Of a stretch of DNA of 45,859 nucleotides, positions 6,881 to 15,064 are shown piece after piece; the stretch's first letter is position 1, and each line of letters opens with the position of its first letter. This DNA comes from Hespellia sp. (lineage in GTDB: Bacteria > Bacillota > Clostridia > Lachnospirales > Lachnospiraceae). The notes beneath the pieces were generated by a model. It was not told the origin of the DNA and did no database searches. It worked only from the letters and a program-made list of their open reading frames with translations. The stretch covers positions 1 to 45,859 of the forward strand of contig JAQVCP010000018.1 of NCBI GenBank assembly GCA_028689735.1, given 5' to 3'. Position numbers and translations under genes: made by a program.

Positions 6881-8440
6881 ATGGCAATAAAATACATTGA
6901 GATAGAAGGATTTCGTTCTATCCGAAACGAACGATGGACTATGAACGATGTTGTCTTGCTTATAGGAAAGAATGGCAGCGGGAAATCCAATATACTGGAT
7001 GCGCTTGATTATTTCTACAAGAATATGATATTTGAACAGGAGGATGACAGCATCTTCGATCGGAATAATCGATTCAACAATGAAGTGCGTATACAGATTG
7101 TATATGACATGAAAAGAGTAGGCCGGATTGTTAACGCCAATCTTCAGGATAGTAATGCAGTATATAATGGATTTTACCGGAAAATACGTGCAATGTCGGA
7201 AGATAATAAGGTGGTTCTGGAATTGAGAAAAAGAAAGAATAAACCAGTGGTCTGGAATGCTGACTATAATATACGGCAGATTTTGAATGCTGTTTTTCCA
7301 CTTTATTTCGTTGACGCAAGGCAGATTCAGCTTACAGACTGGGAAAACCTCTGGGGGTTGATTGGAGACTTTACGAAACTGGAGAATTCAAATACGGACA
7401 ATGTAAAATCCGATTTGTGGGAATATTTTCTGACGCAGAATGATGAGTTGGGAAGTAAGATCAAGAATCTGAAAAAAGCATTGGAGGATAAGAAAATTGC
7501 GCTGAAAGATATGAGCGCAAAGGAATTTGCCAGAACGATTACGGCGATTGCCTTAGATGGAACAGACTTTCAGTATAATCAGAAATCTCTGGACGGATAT
7601 TCTGATGGAACCAATGCATATAATTACACGACTGTGCTGATTGAAATATTGTGCCTGATACACAGAACGAAATTAAAAGAACCAGTGATTATTTTGGATG
7701 AACCGGAACTGAGTCTGCATCATACAATGATTGATCAATTGATGAACCGGATTATTGAATCATCAGATCAACTGCAATATATGATTTCTACGCATTCAGC
7801 CCGGGCGGTGAAGAATCTGTTAGAGCAGGGCGAAGCAATCTATGACATTTATCATATTTCTTATGTAAAAGAGTACAGTCACATTCAGCATGTAAATGGA
7901 TTTCAGCAAGACGACAGGCGGGAACAGATTGTGATAACGGATTCACATGCAAACAGTTTTTTTGCCAAGATGGTGGTGAGCGTGGAAGGAGAGTCCGAAC
8001 AGGAAGTATTGCAGAACAAATATCTGCGATGCCTTTTTCCAACATTAACTGAGATTGATATCGTGAAGGGAATGAGTAATCAGGTTGTTAATAATATTAT
8101 TTCACCAGTGAAAAGAAATTATAATGTTCCCTGGATGTCCATCGTTGATATGGATAAGGTTTTGACGAAAAAAGAGAATGAGAACAGCTTTGTTTTTCGT
8201 ACCATCCATTCTCAACAGAAAAAAGAGGCTTATCTATATGGGAAAGAACGCATGGAGAGACTGGGTCTGCATAAGCGCATTAGGGCGATGGCTGAAAAAT
8301 GCAGATTCTCTTACCAATATCCATTTTTTTCCTGCGAGGATTCTAATTATGCAATCATGAAGAAATTGATTCGGCAATATTATTGGAAGTATCAGACCAT
8401 TGTTTTAAATACTACAATAGAAGGAAGCCGGGAGAAGTGA
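6881..8440 (+). CDS. OLD-family ATPase-TOPRIM nuclease (retron Eco8 effector-like), frame ends early
   Basis: The 519-codon ORF has an N-terminal ABC/SMC-type ATPase: FRSIRN, Walker A GKNGSGKSN at residues ~29-37, a signature-like SDGTNAYN near 236, Walker B PVIILDEPELSLHH near 267-280, and STHSARA near 303. A TOPRIM domain follows, with VEGESEQEV near 367 (catalytic Glu) and IVDMDK near 420 (metal-binding Asps). This is the domain order of OLD nucleases, including effectors of Eco8-type retrons, many of which act in anti-phage defence. No reverse transcriptase lies nearby. The frame ends at TGA 8438-8440, soon after NTTIEG, where related proteins seem to continue; an ORF in the -1 frame carries on to 8931. 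GGGAAAGGA precedes the ATG. Confidence 0.8.
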   Translation: MAIKYIEIEGFRSIRNERWTMNDVVLLIGKNGSGKSNILDALDYFYKNMIFEQEDDSIFDRNNRFNNEVRIQIVYDMKRVGRIVNANLQDSNAVYNGFYRKIRAMSEDNKVVLELRKRKNKPVVWNADYNIRQILNAVFPLYFVDARQIQLTDWENLWGLIGDFTKLENSNTDNVKSDLWEYFLTQNDELGSKIKNLKKALEDKKIALKDMSAKEFARTITAIALDGTDFQYNQKSLDGYSDGTNAYNYTTVLIEILCLIHRTKLKEPVIILDEPELSLHHTMIDQLMNRIIESSDQLQYMISTHSARAVKNLLEQGEAIYDIYHISYVKEYSHIQHVNGFQQDDRREQIVITDSHANSFFAKMVVSVEGESEQEVLQNKYLRCLFPTLTEIDIVKGMSNQVVNNIISPVKRNYNVPWMSIVDMDKVLTKKENENSFVFRTIHSQQKKEAYLYGKERMERLGLHKRIRAMAEKCRFSYQYPFFSCEDSNYAIMKKLIRQYYWKYQTIVLNTTIEGSREK

Positions 8441-8931
8441 CTGCATTGAGAGAGGCTGCAAGGTTGTGTGCGCAGAAAGGCAGCAAACCGCCATTTCTTG
8501 GAATCGTAACAGCAAAGTCAGAGATGTACGGGAATACATCTGGCTGTGATATGGTGGAAAAATGTGGAAGTAAGGTCTTTGAGGTGATTCGTGCCGAGTT
8601 TCAGAAGGGCGGAACTATTTGCTATGGAGAAATGCCTTGTGTGATAACCTCCTTGTCTGAATGGACCATGCACAAAGTCAGGAAACAGCAAAACAAGGAA
8701 GTAGAATATCATTTATATAAGCATTCCAAGAAGGAGCAGCATTTGGGGCTACAGTATGTGTTAAAAGGAATATTGAATGTTTACTATAGTGAAGAAAAAT
8801 CCCATGGAAAGCAGCCCGGGTTTATCAGCTTTCCTTCGGGAAGAGCGTATGACCAGAACTTTGAAAGAATACCATATCACATCTACGATGGGCGGAGCCG
8901 GAAGGGACAGAATGGGAAAACAGTCACATAA
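8383..8931 (+). pseudogene. Frame-shifted C-terminal continuation of the OLD-like protein
   Basis: This open frame of 182 codons overlaps the OLD-like ORF by 58 bases in the -1 frame. Its only possible start near the left end is a TTG without a ribosome binding site, so independent translation is unlikely. It encodes a globular-looking sequence (LREAARLCAQKGSKPPFLG, a helical HKVRKQQNKEVEYHLYKH region, and QPGFISFPSGRAYDQNFE near the end). Joined to the upstream ORF it would give about 683 residues. The heptamer T TTA AAT at 8404-8410 sits in the correct phase for -1 slippage, but a simple indel would look the same. I do not recognise the segment on its own. Confidence 0.5.
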
Positions 8932-8935
8932 GGTG

Positions 8936-8955
8936 CGCCGGAAAAGCCGGTTTTT
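8936..8955 (+). terminator. Short intrinsic terminator after the OLD-like block
   Basis: CCGG-AAAAG-CCGG is followed directly by TTTTT, just past the stop at 8931. The stem is only 4-5 bp but GC-rich and correctly placed. Confidence 0.5.
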
Positions 8956-9013
8956 CGTCTGGACTGCGACCTCTTGGATATGACTTTGTACGCGAAGAAA
9001 TAAGAACTATGTG

Positions 9014-9051
9014 GCAGCAGTGAAAAGTGAAAGCTTTTTCTGCTGCTTTTT
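9014..9051 (+). terminator. Intrinsic terminator
   Basis: GCAGCAG pairs with CTGCTGC, and the inner GAAAAG pairs with CTTTTT. A T-run at 9047-9051 follows. This is a strong terminator that separates the accessory block from glmS. Confidence 0.75.
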
Positions 9052-9140
9052 GGATTGTGGAGGTGTGTTCTTGTTTTCTTAATTGTCATAAGCAATGGTC
9101 TTTGCTATTTAGAGAGTATCCGCTTTCACTGACGGAAACG

Positions 9141-9196
9141 GAAATAGTAATTTTCTTTCTCGAATGTTATACTGTAGAGGATTGCATTTATTGCAG
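9141..9196 (+). repeat. Promoter-like repeat, copy B
   Basis: This segment is identical at 49 of 56 positions to 5024-5079, including the extended -10 (TGT-TATACT at 9165-9173) and the block ATTGCATTTATTGCAG. Here it is followed not by an AAA/PD-(D/E)XK gene but by about 110 bases of AT-rich sequence and then the glmS promoter. It may be the orphan promoter of a lost paralogue. The whole non-coding stretch 8932-9407 holds only the two terminators, this repeat and the glmS promoter. Confidence 0.65.
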
Positions 9197-9305
9197 GCGG
9201 ATTATTCTGTTGTATTTGACAGAATGAAAGAGGGAAAACGGAGTATTCTTTTCAGTAAATGAAATGTCTTATCTGTGTTTTTTTGGTCTGTTTTTGATAT
9301 TTTTC

Positions 9306-9333
9306 TTGTTTGTGTTTTGTGATATGTTATACT
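9306..9333 (+). promoter_or_regulatory. glmS promoter candidate
   Basis: TTGTTT, a 16-base spacer and TATACT with an upstream TG (extended -10) lie 75 bases before the glmS start. No glmS ribozyme core is apparent in the leader, so feedback by glucosamine-6-phosphate through that RNA is not supported here. Confidence 0.5.
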
Positions 9334-9407
9334 TATGTTGTATTTTGCCCGACATGTGGGCATGTGGAAGTGATAGAATAAGTGAGTGTTATAAGGAGAT
9401 TAAATTT

Positions 9408-11246
9408 ATGTGTGGAATAGTAGGATATGTAGGCGGTAATCAGGCAGCACCAATCTTATTGTCTGGATTATCGAAATTGGAATACAGAGGATATGATTCG
9501 GCAGGTATTGCGGTGCGCAATGCGGATACAGAGAAGATTGCCATTGTAAAGGCTAAGGGAAGACTGAAGCCGTTGATTGAGAAGACAGATGGTGGGAATG
9601 CAGTGCCTGGAACCTGCGGAATTGGACATACAAGATGGGCTACACACGGAGAACCGTCTGAGGTGAATGCACATCCCCATTGTTCTGAGAACCAGTCAGT
9701 AGTTCTTGTACATAATGGAATTATCGAGAATTATCAGGAACTTAAAGAGAAGCTTACAAAGTCCGGATATACATTTTATTCGGAGACTGATACAGAAGTC
9801 GCAACAAAGCTGGTGGATTATTACTATCAAAAAACGGGCTCTCCACTGGAGGCTATTTCAAGAACAATGCTTCGTGTCAGAGGTTCCTATGCATTTGGCA
9901 TCATGTTCCATGATTTCCCGGGAAAGATATATGCGGCCAGAAAGGACAGTCCACTGATTATCGGAAAGAATGATACAGGAAGTCTGATTGCGTCGGATGT
10001 ACCGGCGATTTTAGATAGCACAAGAAAAGTGTATTATATAGGTAATTTAGAAATTGCAGAGTTGACTCAGGAAGAAATCCATTTTTACAATATTGATCGG
10101 GAAGAAATTGAAAAAGAAATGGTTGAGATTAAATGGGATGCGGAAGCAGCTGAAAAGGGCGGATATGAGCATTTCATGCTGAAGGAGATTCATGAGCAGC
10201 CGAAGGCAGTTCAGGATACGATTGGAGCATATGCTAAGAGTGGTATGATTGATTTTACAGAAGTAGGACTTACGGATGAGGTAATTCAAGCGATAGAGAG
10301 AATTTATATTGTGGCATGTGGTTCGGCGTATCATGTGGCAATGGTTGCAAAGTATGTGCTGGAGGAGCTGGCGGATATTCCGGTGGAAGTTGAACTTGCT
10401 TCAGAATTCCGTTACAGAAATCCGAGACTTGTGAAGAATTCCTTGGTTATGGTTGTGTCGCAGTCCGGAGAGACCGCGGACAGTCTGGCAGCACTTCGTC
10501 TTGCAAAGGAAAAGAAGGCACCCACACTTGGTATTGTGAATGTGGTGGGCTCGAGTATTGCGCGTGAGAGTGATTATGTTTTGTACACTTATGCTGGACC
10601 GGAGATTTCGGTGGCAACAACAAAAGCCTACAGTACACAGCTGATTGCGGTCTATTTGATTGCGATTCAGTGTGCTAAGGTGAAGGGACTTATTTCAGAG
10701 GAGCGATATGGAGAACTTCTCACAGAGCTGAATACCCTGCCGGATAAGATTCAGAAGGTGTTGGATGACAAAGAGAGAATGCAGTGGTTTGCCAGCAAGT
10801 ATGCCAGTGCAAAAGATATTTTCTTTATTGGCCGTGGAATTGATTATGCAATCAGTATGGAAGGCAGTCTGAAGATGAAGGAAATCAGTTATGTACATTC
10901 TGAGGCATATGCAGCAGGAGAACTCAAGCATGGAACAATCAGCCTGATTGAGGAAGGAACGCTTGTAGTTGGTGTGCTGACTCAGAAAGCGCTGTACGAG
11001 AAGACAATCAGCAATATGGTTGAGGTCAGAAGCAGAGGTGCTTATCTGATGGGGTTGACGAATTATGGAAACTACAATATGGAAGATACGGCAGATTTTT
11101 CTGTGTATGTGCCGAAGACGGAGCAGTATTTTACGACTAGTCTTGCAATTATCCCGTTACAGTTAATGGGATATTATGTAAGTGTGGCGAAGGGACTGGA
11201 CGTAGATAAGCCGAGAAATCTGGCAAAGTCTGTCACGGTTGAGTAG
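9408..11246 (+). CDS. glmS: Glutamine-fructose-6-phosphate aminotransferase (isomerizing)
   Basis: GlmS converts fructose-6-phosphate and glutamine to glucosamine-6-phosphate, the first step toward UDP-GlcNAc for peptidoglycan. The 612-residue product starts MCGIVGYVGG, so Cys2 becomes the N-terminal nucleophile after Met removal. That fixes the start at 9408 (AAGGAGAT upstream), not at the longer in-frame ATG at 9264. The glutaminase domain shows GHTRWATHGEPSEVNAHPH; the two SIS isomerase domains follow, with the VSQSGETADS and TKAYSTQ motifs and the conserved C-terminal KPRNLAKSVTVE. Length and motifs are complete. It stands alone between the accessory block and the rfbD-like gene. Confidence 0.97.
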   Translation: MCGIVGYVGGNQAAPILLSGLSKLEYRGYDSAGIAVRNADTEKIAIVKAKGRLKPLIEKTDGGNAVPGTCGIGHTRWATHGEPSEVNAHPHCSENQSVVLVHNGIIENYQELKEKLTKSGYTFYSETDTEVATKLVDYYYQKTGSPLEAISRTMLRVRGSYAFGIMFHDFPGKIYAARKDSPLIIGKNDTGSLIASDVPAILDSTRKVYYIGNLEIAELTQEEIHFYNIDREEIEKEMVEIKWDAEAAEKGGYEHFMLKEIHEQPKAVQDTIGAYAKSGMIDFTEVGLTDEVIQAIERIYIVACGSAYHVAMVAKYVLEELADIPVEVELASEFRYRNPRLVKNSLVMVVSQSGETADSLAALRLAKEKKAPTLGIVNVVGSSIARESDYVLYTYAGPEISVATTKAYSTQLIAVYLIAIQCAKVKGLISEERYGELLTELNTLPDKIQKVLDDKERMQWFASKYASAKDIFFIGRGIDYAISMEGSLKMKEISYVHSEAYAAGELKHGTISLIEEGTLVVGVLTQKALYEKTISNMVEVRSRGAYLMGLTNYGNYNMEDTADFSVYVPKTEQYFTTSLAIIPLQLMGYYVSVAKGLDVDKPRNLAKSVTVE

Positions 11247-11364
11247 AGGACCTACAGAGATGACGGCGAATCCATGTAAGGTTGAGGGAACGTATTAAAG
11301 TGGATTCCGAGGAGTATGTTTGACAAAAAATAGGTAGAATATAATGATAAGCGAGGTATAGCAG

Positions 11365-12306
11365 ATGAAAGTATTAGTAACGGGTGTGGGCGGTCAATTG
11401 GGACATGATGTCATGAATGAATTATCACTGCGTGGATATGAGGGCATTGGTTCTGATATTGCGCCGGAGTATAGTGGAGTTCAGGATGGCAGTGCTGTCA
11501 CTAAGATGGATTATATTCAGATGGACATCACAGATCAGAATTCTGTAGAGTCTATTATTACAGGGGCAGCTCCTGATGTGGTTGTGCATTGCGCTGCCTG
11601 GACGGCTGTTGATTTGGCAGAAGATGATGACAAGGTAGAGAAAGTGCGTCTGGTCAATGCAAAAGGAACAGAAAATATTGCACTTGTGTGTAAGAAACTA
11701 GACTGCAAGATGGTTTATTTGTCTACAGATTATGTGTTTGATGGGCAGGGAACCGAGCCGTGGGAACCAGACTGTAAGGATTATAAGCCGCTCAGTGTCT
11801 ATGGGCAGACAAAGCTGGAGGGGGAGCTTGCTGTTTCTGAAAATCTGGAAAAATACTTTATTGTACGTATTGCCTGGGTGTTTGGAGTTAATGGAAGTAA
11901 CTTCATCAAGACGATGCTCAATGTGGGAAAAAACCATGATACCATCAAAGTAGTCAATGATCAGATTGGAACACCAACCTATACATTTGATCTGGCGAGA
12001 CTTCTGGTTGATATGATTGAGACAGATAAGTACGGATATTATCATGTGACGAATGAGGGAGACTATATCAGTTGGTATGATTTTACGAAGGAAATATTCA
12101 GACAGGCGGTGGAACTTGGACATGCGGAATACGGTGAGGACAGAATCAATGTGGTTTCTGTTACAACAGAAGAGTATGGCGCATCTAAGGCAAACAGACC
12201 ATTTAATTCAAGACTGGACAGAAGTAAGCTGGTAGAAAATGGATTTACCCCACTGCCAACTTGGCAGGATGCAGTAAGCAGGTATTTAAAAGCGATTGGG
12301 TTTTAG
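11365..12306 (+). CDS. rfbD: dTDP-4-dehydrorhamnose reductase (RmlD/RfbD) family protein
   Basis: This is a 313-residue extended short-chain dehydrogenase. The nucleotide-binding motif GVGGQLGHDV lies at residues 7-16, YLSTDYVFDG holds the catalytic Ser/Thr near 120, and YGQTKLEGE gives the YxxxK pair. This family makes dTDP-L-rhamnose in the last step of its pathway. No rfbA, rfbB or rfbC is present here, so either the partners lie elsewhere or the enzyme acts on another NDP-sugar. GAGGT precedes the ATG. A TATAAT and a TTGACA lie upstream, but only 14 bases apart, so the promoter is unclear. Confidence 0.88.
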   Translation: MKVLVTGVGGQLGHDVMNELSLRGYEGIGSDIAPEYSGVQDGSAVTKMDYIQMDITDQNSVESIITGAAPDVVVHCAAWTAVDLAEDDDKVEKVRLVNAKGTENIALVCKKLDCKMVYLSTDYVFDGQGTEPWEPDCKDYKPLSVYGQTKLEGELAVSENLEKYFIVRIAWVFGVNGSNFIKTMLNVGKNHDTIKVVNDQIGTPTYTFDLARLLVDMIETDKYGYYHVTNEGDYISWYDFTKEIFRQAVELGHAEYGEDRINVVSVTTEEYGASKANRPFNSRLDRSKLVENGFTPLPTWQDAVSRYLKAIGF

Positions 12307-12366
12307 CCTGGAATTCCACAGGATTTGCGAGAACACAATATTTTGAATGAAAAGGGGCGTATATAC

Positions 12367-14175
12367 ATGGGAAAACCTGAAAATCAGGATGATCTGAATA
12401 TTTCTTCTTTTATGGAATATATGGAAGAGGAAGCAACTGAAACAGGTACGACAAGATTGGATGAGACGGTAGAACTGAATGTGGATGACGTTCTAGAGGC
12501 ATTTGATAATCTTGATTATGAGACCGATTATGAAAATACTGTGGCTGATGAGCAGAAAAAATCTGAAGAGATTGTATACAAAGCAGCTGAAAGTACTGAC
12601 GGGCAGAGAAGCAGCGAGCTGCAGACAGAAGAGGAGGATATATCTTCTGATGAGTCGGAGTATGAATTTGAATATTTTGCAGACGATGACTTTGCCAGTG
12701 AAGACGAAGAAGATGAATTCCTAGAAGAGGAAGAGGACGATGACTTTTTGGAAGAGGACGATTCTGATTTTCTAGATGAGGAAGAAGAATTTCTAGACGA
12801 GGATGATGATTTTCTGGATGATGACGATTCTGATTTTCTAGATGAGGGAGGAGAATTTTTAGACGAGGATGATGATTTTCTGGATGATGACGATTCTGAT
12901 TTTTTAGGCGAGGGAGAAGATTTCCTGGATGAAGAAGATGACTTTCTAGATGATGAGGAAGATCCTGAATTTTCCAGTAAGAGCGACAGACCTAAGGCTG
13001 TGAGCAAAAGAATATGGTGTATTATAGCAGCGGCAGGAGTACTGGCGATTGTCATCGGCGCAGTACTTTTGATGAACAGGAATAATACGTCAGGAGAAGA
13101 AACACTCAAATTAAAGGCACAATCAGTCCAGGTCGAATATGGGACAACATTACAAAAGAAGATTTCCGATTATGCAACAGGAAAACATTTGGAGAAAGCG
13201 AAGCTGGATATTTCCAAAGTGAATGTGAAAAAAGTGGGTACGTATAAGGCAAGCATCAGCTATGGAAAGAAAAAGTTTGATTTTGAAATTGTTGTGAAGG
13301 ATACAGTGGCACCTGAAGTAGTGTTAAAGTCAGATATCCGTACTGTAGTTGGTAAAGAATTATTCTCAGATATGGTAGCAGAATCTATGACAGATAAAGC
13401 CGGAATTGCAAAAGTCACTTTTGCGGATCATACTGTTGCAGAGGGAATAGCTGCGGAAGATGGAACATTTTCAGCGGCGGCATGCAAGTATGATGCAGCA
13501 GGTGAAGTGCAGAATACATTGATTGTTACAGACAAGAATGGCAATAGCAGCGAAACTGTATTTAATATTTACGTGACGGAAGATTATGAGGCAAGGGTGC
13601 AGGGAATTACGGACAGGGATGTTACGAGAGGTGCATCAGAGGTTGATTACATGGCAGGTATTTCATGGGATGAGATGGTAGCTTCTGTTTCCTGTGACGC
13701 ATCAAAAGTGGATATTAATAAGGTGGGGGACTATGAAATCGTCTACACCATCACGGGAACGGATGAAGACCAGGTCACAGGCCGAAGTGCAACAGTCATT
13801 ACTGTAAACAGAACAGCTCATGTTATTGAAGAAAATTCAACAGACGCATCGACTGACTCGAGGAGTACAGCGGCATCATATACTGGAAACAGTGTAAGTT
13901 ATTCTGGAAATTCACACACTGAGAATAGTCAGCCGGAATCGTCAGAAGAGCAGGTGCCAGAGGAAACACCACCAGCGTCAGACCCTACTCCACCAGCAAC
14001 GGATTCAGGAAATACAGACCCCGGGAATACGGGCTCAGGAAATACGAACTCAGGTGGAACTGATACGAATCCCGGGAATACAGACTCGGGAAATACAGAC
14101 CCGGGAAATGGCGACACAGGCGGCGGTACGGATACGGGAACAGATGCAGATACAGGTGTGGGGACAACAGAGTAA
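12367..14175 (+). CDS. Single-pass membrane protein with acidic Phe-Leu repeats and extracellular Ig-like domains
   Basis: The 602-residue protein starts at 12367 (AAAGGGG upstream); a longer TTG start at 12325 has no such support. Residues ~1-215 are extremely rich in Asp/Glu, with an Phe-Leu pair recurring about every 7-9 residues between residues ~118 and 200. A basic stop (RPKAVSKR) and a single membrane helix (near 217-236) follow, placing the acidic arm in the cytoplasm. Outside are two or three small beta domains (VEYGTTLQKKISDYA, KVGTYKASISYG, DTVAPEV, NKVGDYEIVYTI) like Ig-like/DUF5011 surface modules. A Thr/Ser/Pro/Gly/Asn linker tail with repeated GNTDPGNT-like units ends the protein without a sorting signal. 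A sortase and an LCP enzyme follow. I do not recognise a named family; it may anchor or organise envelope machinery. Confidence 0.75.
   Translation: MGKPENQDDLNISSFMEYMEEEATETGTTRLDETVELNVDDVLEAFDNLDYETDYENTVADEQKKSEEIVYKAAESTDGQRSSELQTEEEDISSDESEYEFEYFADDDFASEDEEDEFLEEEEDDDFLEEDDSDFLDEEEEFLDEDDDFLDDDDSDFLDEGGEFLDEDDDFLDDDDSDFLGEGEDFLDEEDDFLDDEEDPEFSSKSDRPKAVSKRIWCIIAAAGVLAIVIGAVLLMNRNNTSGEETLKLKAQSVQVEYGTTLQKKISDYATGKHLEKAKLDISKVNVKKVGTYKASISYGKKKFDFEIVVKDTVAPEVVLKSDIRTVVGKELFSDMVAESMTDKAGIAKVTFADHTVAEGIAAEDGTFSAAACKYDAAGEVQNTLIVTDKNGNSSETVFNIYVTEDYEARVQGITDRDVTRGASEVDYMAGISWDEMVASVSCDASKVDINKVGDYEIVYTITGTDEDQVTGRSATVITVNRTAHVIEENSTDASTDSRSTAASYTGNSVSYSGNSHTENSQPESSEEQVPEETPPASDPTPPATDSGNTDPGNTGSGNTNSGGTDTNPGNTDSGNTDPGNGDTGGGTDTGTDADTGVGTTE
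12796..12903 (+). repeat. 42-base perfect direct repeat, period 66
   Basis: Bases 12796-12837 recur exactly at 12862-12903, encoding the same acidic DEDDDFLDDDDSDF unit twice. Flanking sequence shows further diverged copies. Such repeats can expand or contract by slippage in 22-residue steps. Confidence 0.85.
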
Positions 14176-14214
14176 TATAGTAGATATGGTATCGTGCCGG
14201 ACAATCAAAAAGAG

Positions 14215-14249
14215 GGCGTAAAGCAGATTTGAAATGTCTGTTTTACGCC
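14215..14249 (+). terminator. Intercistronic hairpin before srtB
   Basis: GGCGTAAAGCAGA pairs with TCTGTTTTACGCC (12 pairs plus one G-T) around a 9-base loop. AAAGATACAATT follows instead of a T-run. It may therefore act as a partial terminator or mRNA-stability element that separates expression of the acidic protein from the sortase. Confidence 0.55.
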
Positions 14250-14278
14250 AAAGATACAATTTAATAAGAAGGGGTTTC

Positions 14279-15064
14279 ATGAAAAAAAAGAGTAATACAA
14301 AAAGAATCATCATTACAGCGGCAGTGGTAGTGATTATGATTGCAGCGGCAGTGTTTGGAATGATACAATACAAAAATGCCAAAAAGCAGGCGCAGAAAAA
14401 GGAAAATGAGCAGACCTATAAGGATCTTCAAGAGCAGGTGGTAGCTGAGCCGGAGCAAAGTGAAGATGACGCGGAAGATAATAAGGACATTGCGATTGAT
14501 TTTTCAACACTTCAGGCAATGAATCCAGATATCTATGCCTGGATTTATATACCGGACACGGAGATTTCCTATCCGATTGTTCAGAGTGATGAAGCAGACC
14601 AAAGCTATTATCTGAATCATACAGTGCAGGGAGCATTGGGGATGCCGGGTTCAATTTATTCTGAGAATGTGAATAAAAAGGATTTTACAGATTTTAATAC
14701 CATTCTATATGGACATGAGATGATAGATGGCTCTATGTTTGGAAGCTTAAAGTCTTACCGTGATATCAGCTTTTGGGAAACGCATCCGGAGATTTATGTA
14801 TACACACCCGAGAAGAAATTTACTTTTAGGATTTTCGCAGCAGTTGTTTTTGACGATCGGTATATTCCGGAAGCATATGATTTTTCAAAAGTTCAGGATA
14901 TGGGTCAGTACATTTCAGATATCCAGTCTGTTCAGGGGGTGAACAGCCATGTGTTTGAGGAAGCTGTTTTGGATACGAACAGTAAGCTCCTTACGTTAAG
15001 TACTTGCATTGCGGATCAGTCAACGAACCGATATTTAGTGGAGGCTTATTTGGTAAATGAATAA
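14279..15064 (+). CDS. srtB: Class B sortase
   Basis: This 261-residue transpeptidase cleaves a sorting signal and links proteins to the cell wall. The ATG at 14279 follows AAGAAGGGG. A basic N-terminus and a membrane helix (residues ~8-27) place it outside the membrane, N-in. The catalytic domain shows NPDIYAWIYIPDTEISYPIVQ, His146 in LYGHEM, Cys243 in LSTCIAD and Arg251 in TNRYLVEAYL. The spacing and the long helix between are those of class B. Clostridial class B sortases such as that of C. difficile recognise (S/P)PxTG. A protein ending in SPKTGE is encoded two genes downstream. The last codons overlap the LCP gene by 8 bases. Confidence 0.93.
   Translation: MKKKSNTKRIIITAAVVVIMIAAAVFGMIQYKNAKKQAQKKENEQTYKDLQEQVVAEPEQSEDDAEDNKDIAIDFSTLQAMNPDIYAWIYIPDTEISYPIVQSDEADQSYYLNHTVQGALGMPGSIYSENVNKKDFTDFNTILYGHEMIDGSMFGSLKSYRDISFWETHPEIYVYTPEKKFTFRIFAAVVFDDRYIPEAYDFSKVQDMGQYISDIQSVQGVNSHVFEEAVLDTNSKLLTLSTCIADQSTNRYLVEAYLVNE

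Noticed and set aside
8777-8983. 68-codon ORF overlapping the end of the OLD continuation
   Set aside because: Third frame over the same region, no ribosome binding site; only worth recalling if homologues show a second frame change there.
6300-9260. Retron (reverse transcriptase plus msr/msd) linked to the OLD-like nuclease
   Set aside because: No reverse transcriptase ORF or long inverted msr-msd repeat is present beside the gene in this window.
9200-9407. glmS ribozyme/riboswitch
   Set aside because: I looked for the conserved core of the glmS ribozyme in the leader and did not see it; the leader is T-rich and unstructured by eye.
11315-11350. Promoter TTGACA/TATAAT before rfbD
   Set aside because: The two perfect-looking hexamers are only 14 bases apart, too close for normal sigma-A use; other spacings give poor matches.
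12528-13109. 193-codon serine-rich minus-strand ORF
   Set aside because: It is the complement of the Asp/Glu repeat region; poly-Ser arises automatically from reversed GAT/GAA-rich codons.
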